Source: JAANXG01 sp034520625
GTDB taxonomy: Bacteria > Pseudomonadota > Gammaproteobacteria > Arenicellales > JAANXG01
Direction of reading: 5' to 3'
Assembly: GCA_034520625.1 (NCBI GenBank)
Contig: JAXHNI010000011.1
Span: 62,001 to 126,000 of the forward strand
DNA: 64,000 nucleotides
Under the pieces are notes generated by a model, which saw nothing but the letters and a program-made list of their open reading frames with translations, was not told the origin of the DNA and did not search any database. A program made the translations under genes and the position numbers. Of the stretch, positions 19,045 through 27,585 are shown piece after piece. The stretch's first letter is position 1; each line of letters begins with the position of its first letter.

Positions 19045-19155
19045 GGGCCGATGCCGGGGGCCATCCCTCAGGGCCGCTGTAAATACATCCGTGTACGCTC
19101 TGGCTCAAACATCCCTGTTTTCGACAGCCCTGAGGGATGGCCCCCGGCACCGGCC
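19045..19155 (+). repeat. Dispersed hairpin element, copy C
   Basis: This is the third copy. Its stem reads CCATCCCTCAGGGC paired with GCCCTGAGGGATGG: both arms differ from copies A and B at matching positions and remain complementary. It lies in the 316-base convergent gap between prc and sohB, which holds nothing else I can recognise. Confidence 0.85.
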
Positions 19156-19284
19156 TTGCCCCCCGGCACCGGTTCTTCAACCGGCCGTGGCCTGCGGAAT
19201 TGGTCCGACTCCGAACGGTTCCGAAGCATTCAGAAGGTTCGGACAGCAGTCGCGCGCGGGTGCTGGCCTGCGGGATCGCCCGCG

Positions 19285-20307
19285 TCAAAGCGGTGACTGG
19301 CTCAGTCTCTCCCGGGCGGCGTCGACGGTTCGGTCCAGTGCGGTGTTGATACTGCCCAGCAGCCGTTCGCTGACGGACTTCTTTCCGCGATAGCTCACTT
19401 CATACAGGCGGGAGGTGCCGCTGGCCTCCAGCAGGTAGTCATCGCTGGTCTTGATTTCATCGATCAGACCGGCCTCCACGGCGTCGCTGCCGTACCAGAT
19501 TTCCCCGGTGGCGACCTTTCCCAGATCCAGATTCGGCCTGTGCTCGGCGATGAAAGCCTTGAACAGCTCATGGGTCTGCTCGATCTGCTCCCGCAGCTTG
19601 GCCCGTTCCTTGTCGGTATTTTCACCGAACATGGTGACGGTGCGTTTGAATTCTCCTGCGGTTTCCTGCTCGAAGCCGATTCCGTGGCGTTTGAGCATCT
19701 CGTGGAAATTCGGCAGTTGGGCCAGGACGCCGATGGAGCCGAGAACGGCGAACGGCGCTGCGATAATCCGGTCCGCGACGCATGCCATCATGTAGCCGCC
19801 GCTGGCGGCCACCTTGTCCACCGCGACGGTGACATGCACGCCGGCTTCCCGCAGTCGCTTGACCTGGGAGGCGGCGAGGCCGTGCTCGTGGACGATGCCG
19901 CCCATGTTCTCCAGCCGTAGCAGAACCGCGTCACCGGCTTCTGCCAGGGTCAGAATCGCGGTGATCTCCTCGCGCAGGGAGGCTACGCCGGTGGCCTTGA
20001 TGTCGCCGTGGAAGTTGAGGACGAACACACGGCCCGATTCTTCATCCGAGCCTTTTTTGCGGGAGGCCTTGCGTTTCGACTTGTCCCGCTTGACCAGCTT
20101 TTTCCACTCCTTCGCGGGCAGAATGTGGGAGCGCAGGAGATTCCGCATATCGTCGTATTTCCGATTGAGATCCTTGATCTCGAGCTTTTCGGGGGATCTG
20201 GTTTTTCTGGACAGGGCGGATACCAGGCCGACGATGACCACGACGACCATCAGGAATGTCAGGGATTTGGCGAAAAACAGCCCGTACTCCAACAGGAATT
20301 CGTTCAT
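19285..20307 (-). CDS. sohB: SohB-type inner-membrane serine protease
   Basis: This 340-residue S49-family protein has an N-terminal membrane anchor (residues ~10-32, FFAKSLTFLMVVVVIVGLV), a charged Lys-rich linker typical of SohB, and a ClpP/crotonase-like domain. The serine nucleophile is in KVAASGGYMMAC and the general-base lysine is expected in the following helix region (GEFKRTVTMFG). SohB is a putative periplasmic-side peptidase related to SppA. The gene begins directly after the HAD phosphatase stop (20308), so the two form an operon on the minus strand. Confidence 0.92.
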   Translation of the reverse strand: MNEFLLEYGLFFAKSLTFLMVVVVIVGLVSALSRKTRSPEKLEIKDLNRKYDDMRNLLRSHILPAKEWKKLVKRDKSKRKASRKKGSDEESGRVFVLNFHGDIKATGVASLREEITAILTLAEAGDAVLLRLENMGGIVHEHGLAASQVKRLREAGVHVTVAVDKVAASGGYMMACVADRIIAAPFAVLGSIGVLAQLPNFHEMLKRHGIGFEQETAGEFKRTVTMFGENTDKERAKLREQIEQTHELFKAFIAEHRPNLDLGKVATGEIWYGSDAVEAGLIDEIKTSDDYLLEASGTSRLYEVSYRGKKSVSERLLGSINTALDRTVDAARERLSQSPL

Positions 20308-21012
20308 TCAGTAGACTCCGGATTTATTGAGTGGCAGCAGGTCCAGTACACGTTCGAGGGAGGAGACTTCGTGGTCGGCGCCGGCGCCTTCGTCCCATTG
20401 CACCCCGTTTCGATTGACCCAGACGGTCTTCATGCCGAGCCGTGCGGCGCCGAGTATATCCTGTACCGGATGGTCACCAATGTGCAGCACCTGGGCCGGT
20501 ATCAGCCCCAGATGCTCACAGGCGGCCTGGAACATCCTCGCGTCGGGCTTTGCCGCGCCGACGTCCCGGGCCGAAACGTGACGTACGAACAGGTCGCCCA
20601 GTCCGATTTGATGCAGGTCGGCGTTGCCGTTGCTGACGCTCAACAAGGGATAGCGCTCCCGCGCGCTGGTCAGGAACGGCAGAACATCAGGGTAAAGCTC
20701 CACGTTGTTGCGATGGATCAGGAATTCCTCCATGGCCTGGTCCACGTACCCGTCGGGGTAGCCTCCCTCGACGACGAGGATCCTGTGCAGCGACCGGCGC
20801 CGCACCTCGGTTACGTCGTGGGCGATCTGCGTATGGGTGCGGACGATTTCCAGGCGGGCCGCCCGCATGGTTTCGATGGTGTGGGAAGGCGTGATTCCGG
20901 GACAATTCGCGGAAAGCCACTCGTAAAGCCTGTTTTCGGCTGTTTCGATTACCGGCTCTATGGGCCAGAGCGTATCGTCGAGATCCAGGGTAATGGCACG
21001 GATGTCTTCCAT
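20308..21012 (-). CDS. HAD-superfamily hydrolase, YigB-like
   Basis: This 234-residue HAD phosphatase shows all four motifs: DLDDTLW (nucleophile and acid), SVSNGN, KPDARMF and IGDHPVQDILGA. The helical cap of C1 type and the overall pattern fit YigB, which dephosphorylates the flavin precursor 5-amino-6-(5-phospho-D-ribitylamino)uracil. HAD specificity is loose, so the substrate is inference. The ATG at 21012 gives MEDIRAITLDLDDTLW. It is the first gene of an operon with sohB. Confidence 0.82.
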   Translation of the reverse strand: MEDIRAITLDLDDTLWPIEPVIETAENRLYEWLSANCPGITPSHTIETMRAARLEIVRTHTQIAHDVTEVRRRSLHRILVVEGGYPDGYVDQAMEEFLIHRNNVELYPDVLPFLTSARERYPLLSVSNGNADLHQIGLGDLFVRHVSARDVGAAKPDARMFQAACEHLGLIPAQVLHIGDHPVQDILGAARLGMKTVWVNRNGVQWDEGAGADHEVSSLERVLDLLPLNKSGVY

Positions 21013-21426
21013 CGGATAACGGGTCTGTCGAGGGGCGCCGGCGCTCCGCGCGGGCGGTGGATCGGATGCGCAGTGGCGCGTGTTGATGGGAATTATATAT
21101 CGTCGATCAAGCATCAATAAATGTATTCGGGTGCAGGCATCAACTTCGACAATTCGGCATCCGGCGGCGAATGCGCCGGATATGCACGCGCGAAATGTTA
21201 CAAAAGGTTACAAACTCCGTTGAAATCGTTGTGAAAAACGCACTAACAACCCGCTCGCGTTCTGTTGCGGAATACATACGAATCAATGCACCGCGATACT
21301 GCTCCGAGTCTGCAAACAATCGCTGCATCGTCGCCGTTCACGAACCACTTCGATCAAGGCATCCCGCGCACTCATCGAAGCAGAGATTCCTTGCGTTGCA
21401 TTTCTGCAAAAGTTGTTGCATTTGAC

Positions 21427-21454
21427 TTGACATTTGTTCAGACGTGAATATAGT
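21427..21454 (+). promoter_or_regulatory. Sigma-70-type promoter for the histone H1-like gene
   Basis: A perfect -35 TTGACA (21427-21432) and a -10 TATAGT (21449-21454) are separated by 16 bases. They lie in an AT-rich stretch of the 720-base gap before the lysine-rich gene. Transcription would give a leader of about 270 nt. The repeated half-sites GTTGCATTTC and GTTGCATTTG immediately upstream could be regulatory. I see no other gene in 21013-21732. Confidence 0.6.
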
Positions 21455-21732
21455 CTGCGACAAATCAATCGTGGATCACGTTACAGTTTGCATCGCAACG
21501 GGCACCAAGGACGTTTGAAAGGAACTGTACACGACAAATTTCGAGCTATTGGCGGAACAACTCATAAACGCCGGCAGGAAGGGTTACTGCAACATGCAGG
21601 GAACCACGCACTCTTACCCCCTATCTTCTCAGCCCCACTCCCGCTTGATTCCGGAACCGCAGTTCCGTTCGTGGATTTCGAGCGGCGAGTGGATCAATTC
21701 AACTCACTAAACCTCAACTGAGGAGACGCGTC

Positions 21733-22185
21733 ATGGCAGCAGCCAAAAAACGAGCCAAGAAGAAGGCTACGAAGAAGAAGTCGACTCGTAAGAAGTCGGC
21801 TCGGAAAGTAGCCAAGAAGACCAAGCGGAAGACCAAGAAGAAGGCCACCAAGAAGAAGGCCAAGAAAAAGGCTACCAAGAAAAAAGCCAAGAAAAAGGCC
21901 AAGAAAAAGGCCAAAAAGAAGGCCACCAAGAAAAAGGCCAAGAAAAAGGCTACTAAGAAAAAGGCCAAGAAAAAGGCCAAAAAGAAGGCCAAGAAGAAGA
22001 CTTCCAGGAAAAAGGCCACCAAGAAGAAGGCCAAGAAGAAGTCTGGCAAGAAAGTGAGCCGGAAGAAAACCGGCAAGAAAAAGACTGCCAAAAAGAAGAC
22101 TTCAAAGAAGAAGACTTCAAAAAAGCGAGGCTCAAAAAAAAACACTAAGAAAAAAGCGGGGATGAGAATCCCTCTGCCTTTCTGA
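21733..22185 (+). CDS. Lysine-rich histone H1-like DNA-binding protein
   Basis: This 150-residue protein is composed almost entirely of Lys, Ala, Thr, Arg and Ser in KKAKKKATKKKAKKK-type repeats, with a short hydrophobic C-terminus (GMRIPLPF). It resembles the C-terminal tails of eukaryotic H1 and bacterial AlgP/Hc-type proteins, and it should bind and compact DNA through charge. A good ribosome-binding site (GAGGAGAC) precedes the ATG, and a strong terminator follows. The DNA repeats make length variation by slippage likely. No globular domain is present. Confidence 0.85.
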   Translation: MAAAKKRAKKKATKKKSTRKKSARKVAKKTKRKTKKKATKKKAKKKATKKKAKKKAKKKAKKKATKKKAKKKATKKKAKKKAKKKAKKKTSRKKATKKKAKKKSGKKVSRKKTGKKKTAKKKTSKKKTSKKRGSKKNTKKKAGMRIPLPF

Positions 22186-22221
22186 GCTGTTGAAGCACTG
22201 AGCAGTCAAAAGGAAGCTTAG

Positions 22222-22251
22222 CCGCCGGCCCCAGGGCCGGCGGTTTTCTTT
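22222..22251 (+). terminator. Rho-independent terminator after the H1-like gene
   Basis: A perfect 10-bp GC stem (CCGCCGGCCC with GGGCCGGCGG), a 2-base loop and a TTTTCTTT tract lie 37 bases after the stop codon. Confidence 0.9.
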
Positions 22252-22385
22252 CCATACCCCATTCCCACCGTTTCCCGCTCCCCCTAGTCCGCCCGTCGTG
22301 AAGCAGAGGCGGGACCCTTAGAACCCCCCGTCTGTTACGCTATTCTTTTCGAAAATCCCAGCCGATCCTGACGACAGGCATCGCG

Positions 22386-24167
22386 ATGACACGCAACAAC
22401 CCGGAATTCGGCTTTGAGCTGCCCGGATACGCTCTCCTCCGGGAGATTGGCCGCGGAGGCGTGTCGACCGTCTATCTCGCACGGCACGAACTGCTGGGGC
22501 GAGAGGTGGCCATCAAGGTCATGTCTCCCGTCCTGGCGGTGGAACAGGGCTTCAACAAGCGGTTTATCCGGGAGGGACAGACCGTGGCCCAGCTCAACCA
22601 CCCCGGAATCGTGTCGGTTTACGATGTCGCAGTGGCGGATCACCGGCCCTTCATCGCCATGGAATACCTCCCCGGCGGGAGCCTCAAGGACCGGCTCCGG
22701 GGCCCGTTGCCGCCGGAGGAGGCGGTCTCGTTGTTGAGAAGAATCGCCGACTCTCTGGGTTACGCCCATGGTCGCGGCGTATTCCATCGGGATGTCAAGC
22801 CCGAGAACATTCTTTTCCGGGAGAACGGCGATGCCGTGCTGACGGATTTCGGGATCGCCAAGTCGGAATCCCAGGACACCGCATTAACCAGCATCGGCGT
22901 GGTCGTGGGGACCCCTCGATATATCAGTCCGGAGCAGGCGCAGGGCCATGACAGCGACGCGCGGTCGGATATATACGCCCTGGGCGTCATACTTTTCGAG
23001 ATGCTGACCGGACGCCCTCCGTATGACGTCAAGGGCAGCATGTCACTGCTTTACGCGCATATTAATGAACCCATACCGCGGCTTCCCGGGGAGCTCGCGG
23101 CATACCAGCGACTGATCGACGACCTGCTCGCAAAGGACCCGGATCAACGCATTTCCGACTGTGCGCTGCTCGTAGAGCGGTTGGACAAGCCGGACAAGCC
23201 CGGTGCGCGAAGCTGGTTTCGCGGCGTGCGCCGCTGGATGCGGTCCGGCAAGGGTAAGGACGGAAATCGCCGCTTGGGATGGACCATCGCGGCCGGAACG
23301 GTCTTGTTGCCGGTGGCGGCACTCGTGTTGTGGATGCAGGGTTATAGACCTGGAGCCGTCTGGGCACCGGAGTCCGGAGAGGAGTTCAGGCAGACGGTAT
23401 CCCGCCTGGTTTCGTCCGGCGGGGATGCCGTTGAATCCCGTGTCTACCCGTGGCCGTCCGGTAACGAGCAACCGGCCATGGATTCCGTGACCGATCAAGC
23501 GCTATCGGCGATTGTCCCGGGAGCGGGCGGCGAGGACGCCGCGATACCCGGGCCGGTACCTGAACCAGGGGACTCGCCAACCCGCGGGACGGAGATCGAT
23601 ACCGATACCGCCTCAGGCCTGGATGCTGAATCGCTCTTCAACCAGGCCCAGGCACTGTTGTCGGGGACAGTCGCGGAAGCCAACCTGGTGGCGGCAGCTG
23701 ACCTGCACGAGCAGGCGGCGGACAAGGGCCACGCGTTGTCGCAGTATTATCTCGGCGTGGCGTACGGCAACGGTGACGGCGTAGAGCGCGACGAGTCGCG
23801 GGCGCTGCACTGGCTCCGGCGCGCAGCGGAGTCGGAGGTACGCGGCGCACGGTATAACCTGATACTTGCGGGTATATTCGGTTCCAATCCCGATACCGCC
23901 GCCGCCGCCAGGGTTGCGCTCGCCCTGGCGGAGCAGAACTATGCTCCCGTGTATCGCATACTCGGATGGATGTACAACACTGGAACCGGTGTTCAGTCCA
24001 GCTTCCCCCAGTCCGTTCGATGGAACGCGAAGACCATGCTGGGGGAGGTAACCGGCAAGCCCAGCAGGCCGCGTTGGGTTGTCCGGCACTGGGAGCAGCA
24101 GCTCCGTGCCGAGCTCGGCAAGATCCGGGATGCGAATCCCGAGCCGGACCGGGCCGTAATCAAGTAG
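22386..24167 (+). CDS. Transmembrane Ser/Thr protein kinase with Sel1-repeat extracytoplasmic domain
   Basis: This 593-residue protein has a Hanks-type kinase domain (residues ~15-270): glycine loop GRGGVSTVYLA, ATP-binding Lys44 in VAIKVM, catalytic HRDVKPEN near 135, DFG near 154 and the APE-equivalent SPEQAQG. A basic juxtamembrane segment and one membrane span (about 298-317, TIAAGTVLLPVAALVLWMQG) follow. The distal part contains Sel1/TPR-like repeats (QYYLGVAYGNGDGVERDESR). The layout is that of PknB-like receptors, with Sel1 repeats likely binding a periplasmic partner. It stands alone, transcribed toward nrtR. Confidence 0.9.
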   Translation: MTRNNPEFGFELPGYALLREIGRGGVSTVYLARHELLGREVAIKVMSPVLAVEQGFNKRFIREGQTVAQLNHPGIVSVYDVAVADHRPFIAMEYLPGGSLKDRLRGPLPPEEAVSLLRRIADSLGYAHGRGVFHRDVKPENILFRENGDAVLTDFGIAKSESQDTALTSIGVVVGTPRYISPEQAQGHDSDARSDIYALGVILFEMLTGRPPYDVKGSMSLLYAHINEPIPRLPGELAAYQRLIDDLLAKDPDQRISDCALLVERLDKPDKPGARSWFRGVRRWMRSGKGKDGNRRLGWTIAAGTVLLPVAALVLWMQGYRPGAVWAPESGEEFRQTVSRLVSSGGDAVESRVYPWPSGNEQPAMDSVTDQALSAIVPGAGGEDAAIPGPVPEPGDSPTRGTEIDTDTASGLDAESLFNQAQALLSGTVAEANLVAAADLHEQAADKGHALSQYYLGVAYGNGDGVERDESRALHWLRRAAESEVRGARYNLILAGIFGSNPDTAAAARVALALAEQNYAPVYRILGWMYNTGTGVQSSFPQSVRWNAKTMLGEVTGKPSRPRWVVRHWEQQLRAELGKIRDANPEPDRAVIK

Positions 24168-24228
24168 CTGCCCATACTTCCGGTCGGCGTAGCCGCATTG
24201 AATTCCCACTGCGCCGCCCCTATTATCA

Positions 24229-24249
24229 TTAGTGTGAAAGATACACTAA
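24229..24249. promoter_or_regulatory. Candidate NrtR operator (inverted repeat over the nrtR start)
   Basis: A perfect inverted repeat TTAGTGT-N7-ACACTAA lies at the 5' end of the nrtR-nadA operon and overlaps the chosen GTG start at 24234. NrtR regulators are known to bind palindromes upstream of NAD-synthesis genes and their own gene, so autoregulation is likely. That this is the operator is inference from position and symmetry. Confidence 0.65.
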
Positions 24250-24911
24250 GGGAAGTTCGCGACGATGCCCGGTTCCGGGTATCCACCGACATCGTGGTTT
24301 TCACGGTGCGGCGCGATAGGCTCGAAGTCCTGCTGTGTCGGCAGGAGACCGCCTCGAACGAGCGTGGTGTCTGGTCGTTGCCCGGCGGGTTTGTCGCCGA
24401 CGGCGAGCCGCTGGACGCCAGCGCGCGGCGTGCGCTGGCGGAGCACACCGGCCTGGCGGATATCTACCTCGAGCAGCTTTTTACGTTCGGCCAGCCGGAG
24501 CGCCATCCCGGACCCCGGGTCATATCCGTCGCGTATTTCGCCCTGGTTCCCGGCGACAGGCTCACCGGTTTCGATTCGGGGCGCACCGGAACCTGGTGGG
24601 ACGCGGCCCGGCTGCCGCCGCTGTACCTGGACCACGAGCAGATCATCGATACCGCCCGGGAGCGGCTCGCGGCCAAGCTGGAGTATTCGACGATCGCCTT
24701 TCAGTTGATGCCGGACCGGTTCACGCTGAGTGAACTCCAGGGTGTATATGAAACCATTTATGACAGGCCCGTCGACAAGCGCAATTTCCGCAAACGCGTA
24801 CTCGCTCTGGAACATGTACAGGCTACCGACCACAAGCGGCGGAACGGGTTCCACCGGCCCGCGCGCCTGTACCGATACACGGCGCGCGACGCCATCGAAA
24901 TTCTCAAGTAG
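24234..24911 (+). CDS. nrtR: NrtR: Nudix-related transcriptional repressor of NAD metabolism
   Basis: This ~225-residue protein joins an N-terminal Nudix domain (about 10-150) to a C-terminal winged-helix domain (FTLSELQGVYETIYDRPVDK, FRKRVLA). The Nudix box is degenerate: GFVADGE is kept but the catalytic REUxEE becomes RALAEH, as expected for NrtR, which senses ADP-ribose or NAD-related ligands rather than hydrolysing. nadA begins 9 bases downstream, a direct functional link. The GTG start at 24234 is chosen; a TTG at 24198 would add 12 residues and put the palindrome inside the coding region. Confidence 0.88.
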   Translation: MKDTLREVRDDARFRVSTDIVVFTVRRDRLEVLLCRQETASNERGVWSLPGGFVADGEPLDASARRALAEHTGLADIYLEQLFTFGQPERHPGPRVISVAYFALVPGDRLTGFDSGRTGTWWDAARLPPLYLDHEQIIDTARERLAAKLEYSTIAFQLMPDRFTLSELQGVYETIYDRPVDKRNFRKRVLALEHVQATDHKRRNGFHRPARLYRYTARDAIEILK

Positions 24912-24920
24912 GGGACGGCA

Positions 24921-26015
24921 ATGACAGCACCACTGAACACCATACCCGATGAGCTGCAGGCGGCCATTGACTGGGCGGCGCTTCGGGCCCGCTCCGTCAA
25001 GCACCAGGCTCTGACCGGTGACGAGAAATCACGCCTGGTCGAGCGTATCAAGCGAAAGCTTCACCAGCAGGACGCCGTCCTTGTGGCCCACTATTACGTG
25101 GACTGGGATCTGCAGGACCTGGCGGAGGAATCCGGCGGCTTCGTGGCGGACTCACTCGAAATGGCGCGGTTCGGCTACGAGCATCCGGCCCGGACCGTGA
25201 TCGTCGCGGGAGTGCGTTTCATGGGGGAGACGGCGAAGATACTGAGTCCGGGGAAGCGGGTTCTGGTGGTGGAGGATGGAGCGGAATGCTCCCTGGATCT
25301 CGGCTGTCCCGCCGCCGAATTCACGAGATTCTGCGATGCCAATCCGGATCGCACGGTTGTCGTGTATGCCAATACCAGCGCGGCGGTGAAGGCCCGTGCC
25401 GACTGGGTTGTGACTTCGTCCATCGCGCTCAAGGTCGTGGAGCACCTGAAGCAGCGCGGTGAGAAGATCCTCTGGGCTCCTGACCGGTACCTCGGGCAGT
25501 ACGTGCAGAGCCAGACGGGCGCCGACATGCTTTTGTGGCAGGCCGCCTGCGTAGTGCACGAGGAGTTCAAGGCCGGAGAGCTCGCCCGGATGAAGCAGGA
25601 GTATCCGGATGCCGCGGTGCTCGTGCATCCTGAATCCCCGCCGGAAGTGATCAAGCTGGCCGACCGGGTCGGCTCCACCAGCCAGATCATCCGTGCGGCG
25701 CGGGAGCTCCCCAACGACACCTTCATCGTCGCCACCGAGGATGGAATCTTCCACAAGATGAAGCAGCAGGCGCCGGGCAAGACCTTCATTGCCGCGCCGA
25801 CCGCCGGCGAGGGCGCTACGTGCAAGAGCTGCGCCCACTGCCCGTGGATGAAGCTCAATGACCTGCAGCGCCTGGAGCATGTTCTGGATACCGGTGCGAA
25901 CGAGGTTTTTATCGACGAAGCCATCCGTGTCGAGGCGGAGAAGTCCCTGAAGCGCATGGTGAATTTCGCCCGCGAGCACGTCCATCCGGCCATGAAGGTG
26001 TCCGGGGACGCATAG
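24921..26015 (+). CDS. nadA: Quinolinate synthase
   Basis: This 364-residue enzyme condenses iminoaspartate with dihydroxyacetone phosphate to quinolinate in de novo NAD synthesis, using a [4Fe-4S] cluster. The three expected ligand cysteines sit in DLGCPAAEF, WQAACVVHEEF and the CKSCAHCPWMK segment. HYYVDWDLQDLA and VRFMGETAKILSP are substrate-binding motifs. It forms an operon with nrtR, consistent with repression of NAD synthesis when the cofactor pool is high. The start has a GGGGAC ribosome-binding site. Confidence 0.97.
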   Translation: MTAPLNTIPDELQAAIDWAALRARSVKHQALTGDEKSRLVERIKRKLHQQDAVLVAHYYVDWDLQDLAEESGGFVADSLEMARFGYEHPARTVIVAGVRFMGETAKILSPGKRVLVVEDGAECSLDLGCPAAEFTRFCDANPDRTVVVYANTSAAVKARADWVVTSSIALKVVEHLKQRGEKILWAPDRYLGQYVQSQTGADMLLWQAACVVHEEFKAGELARMKQEYPDAAVLVHPESPPEVIKLADRVGSTSQIIRAARELPNDTFIVATEDGIFHKMKQQAPGKTFIAAPTAGEGATCKSCAHCPWMKLNDLQRLEHVLDTGANEVFIDEAIRVEAEKSLKRMVNFAREHVHPAMKVSGDA

Positions 26016-26066
26016 CGACGCCATGTGGCGTCGCCGCCCCGGCCGAGTTCGGAATTCGACTCCCGC

Positions 26067-27506
26067 CTACGCCTTCGCGACGCGGCGCCGGTATGCCTCC
26101 AGGGCGCGCAGACGGGTCTGTTTCAGATCCAGAACCGGGTCCGGATAGTTGCTGCCGGGCCGCACGCCGGCTTTAGACAGGACATCGCGCGGCGCCGTCG
26201 ACGGGTTGTGGATGTAGCGGTCCGGCAGCGCGGCGATCTCCGGAATCCAGCGGCGCACGTATTCGCCCCCGGGGTCGAAACGCTGTCCCTGGGTCACCGG
26301 GTTGAATATCCGAAAGTAGGGCGCGGCATCGGGCCCGCTGCCCGCTACCCACTGCCAGCCCATGGTATTGTTGGCGAGGTTGGCGTCCACCAGTGTGTCC
26401 CAGAACCAGCGCGCGCCCGAGCGCCAGTGTATGGCCGCGTTCTTGGTCAGGAACGATGCCGTGATCATCCGCACGCGGTTGTGCATGAAACCGGTCCGCC
26501 AGAGTTCGCGCATACCGGCGTCCACCAGTGGAATACCCGTAGCACCCTTCCTCCAGGCCCCGGCGACGGCTGAATCGTCCTGCCACGGAAACGCGTCAAA
26601 GGCCGGCTTGAAATTGCGTTCCGTGATATGAGGAAAGTGGTACAGCAACTGATGGGCGAAATCCCGCCACAGGAGTTGGCGCAGGTACGGCTCGGCGGCA
26701 TCGGCGCGCCCCATGCTGCCCGTTCCGTGGAGCACGGCGTGCCAAAGGGAACGGGGGGATATTTCGCCGAAATGCAGGTGAGGCGACAGCCGGGAAATAC
26801 CTTCCGCACCCGGGCGATCGCGCGCCGCTTCGTAGCCCACGGCGCCGGACTCGATGAACGACTCGACGCGCCGCCATGCCGCGGATTCCCCCACCCGCCA
26901 ATGGTCCGAAAAGCCCGTGTCCCAGCGCACGCGTGGCAGCAATCGAAGCGAATCGATCCCGTCGTCCCGGACTGCGGAGCCGGCGCCATTCATCGACCCG
27001 GGGCCCGCGAGGGGCGGGCCGGGGTCGCCGAGCCTGCGGCTGGCCCGGGCGTAGGGCGTAAAAACCATGTATGGCGTGCCGCCGCCGGTCATAACCTCCC
27101 AGGGCTCCCGGACCAGGTATCCCGGAAAGCTGCGGGAACGGATACCGATGGTCCGCAGCGCGGTCTTGACCCGGGTGTCCCGGGCCAGGGTGGCCGGGTC
27201 GTAGAGACGGTTCCAATACACCGCCGAGGCGCCGGTGCGTTGTTGAAGCATCATGAGCACCGACAGCGAGTCGCCCCGGAATACCAGGAGATGAGACTGC
27301 AGGCGCCGCAACCCGCGGCCGAGGGATTCCAGGCTGTGGTGGAGCCACCAGCGGCTCGCGGCGCCCGGTTGCCAGGGCTCTTCCTCCTCCGGTGCGAAGA
27401 TATACACCGGCACGATCTGTGCCCCTTCTTCACGGGCTTTCGACAGTGCCGCGTTATCATGCAGACGCAGGTCCCTGCGAAACCAGACGATGATGGTGTC
27501 GGACAT
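26067..27506 (-). CDS. phrB: Deoxyribodipyrimidine photolyase
   Basis: This 479-residue cryptochrome/photolyase-family enzyme repairs UV cyclobutane dimers with light. The N-terminal antenna domain starts MSDTIIVWFRRDLRLHDN. The C-terminal FAD domain shows LSPHLHFGEISPR, LLWRDFAHQLLYHFP, TGIPLVDAGMRELWRTGFMHNRVRM and the Trp-rich NNTMGWQWVAGSG segment, all diagnostic of class I CPD photolyases. It is divergent from hemH, with an ~80-base shared promoter region. The nearby YbgA-type gene recalls the ybgA-phr linkage of E. coli. Confidence 0.96.
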   Translation of the reverse strand: MSDTIIVWFRRDLRLHDNAALSKAREEGAQIVPVYIFAPEEEEPWQPGAASRWWLHHSLESLGRGLRRLQSHLLVFRGDSLSVLMMLQQRTGASAVYWNRLYDPATLARDTRVKTALRTIGIRSRSFPGYLVREPWEVMTGGGTPYMVFTPYARASRRLGDPGPPLAGPGSMNGAGSAVRDDGIDSLRLLPRVRWDTGFSDHWRVGESAAWRRVESFIESGAVGYEAARDRPGAEGISRLSPHLHFGEISPRSLWHAVLHGTGSMGRADAAEPYLRQLLWRDFAHQLLYHFPHITERNFKPAFDAFPWQDDSAVAGAWRKGATGIPLVDAGMRELWRTGFMHNRVRMITASFLTKNAAIHWRSGARWFWDTLVDANLANNTMGWQWVAGSGPDAAPYFRIFNPVTQGQRFDPGGEYVRRWIPEIAALPDRYIHNPSTAPRDVLSKAGVRPGSNYPDPVLDLKQTRLRALEAYRRRVAKA

Positions 27507-27585
27507 GATGATTTCCGGATTTTCTCTGGTTGCCTGAATGCGTAGAGTATCGGCCTGCGTCCCCTTCTGCCACGGTCAACCGCCA

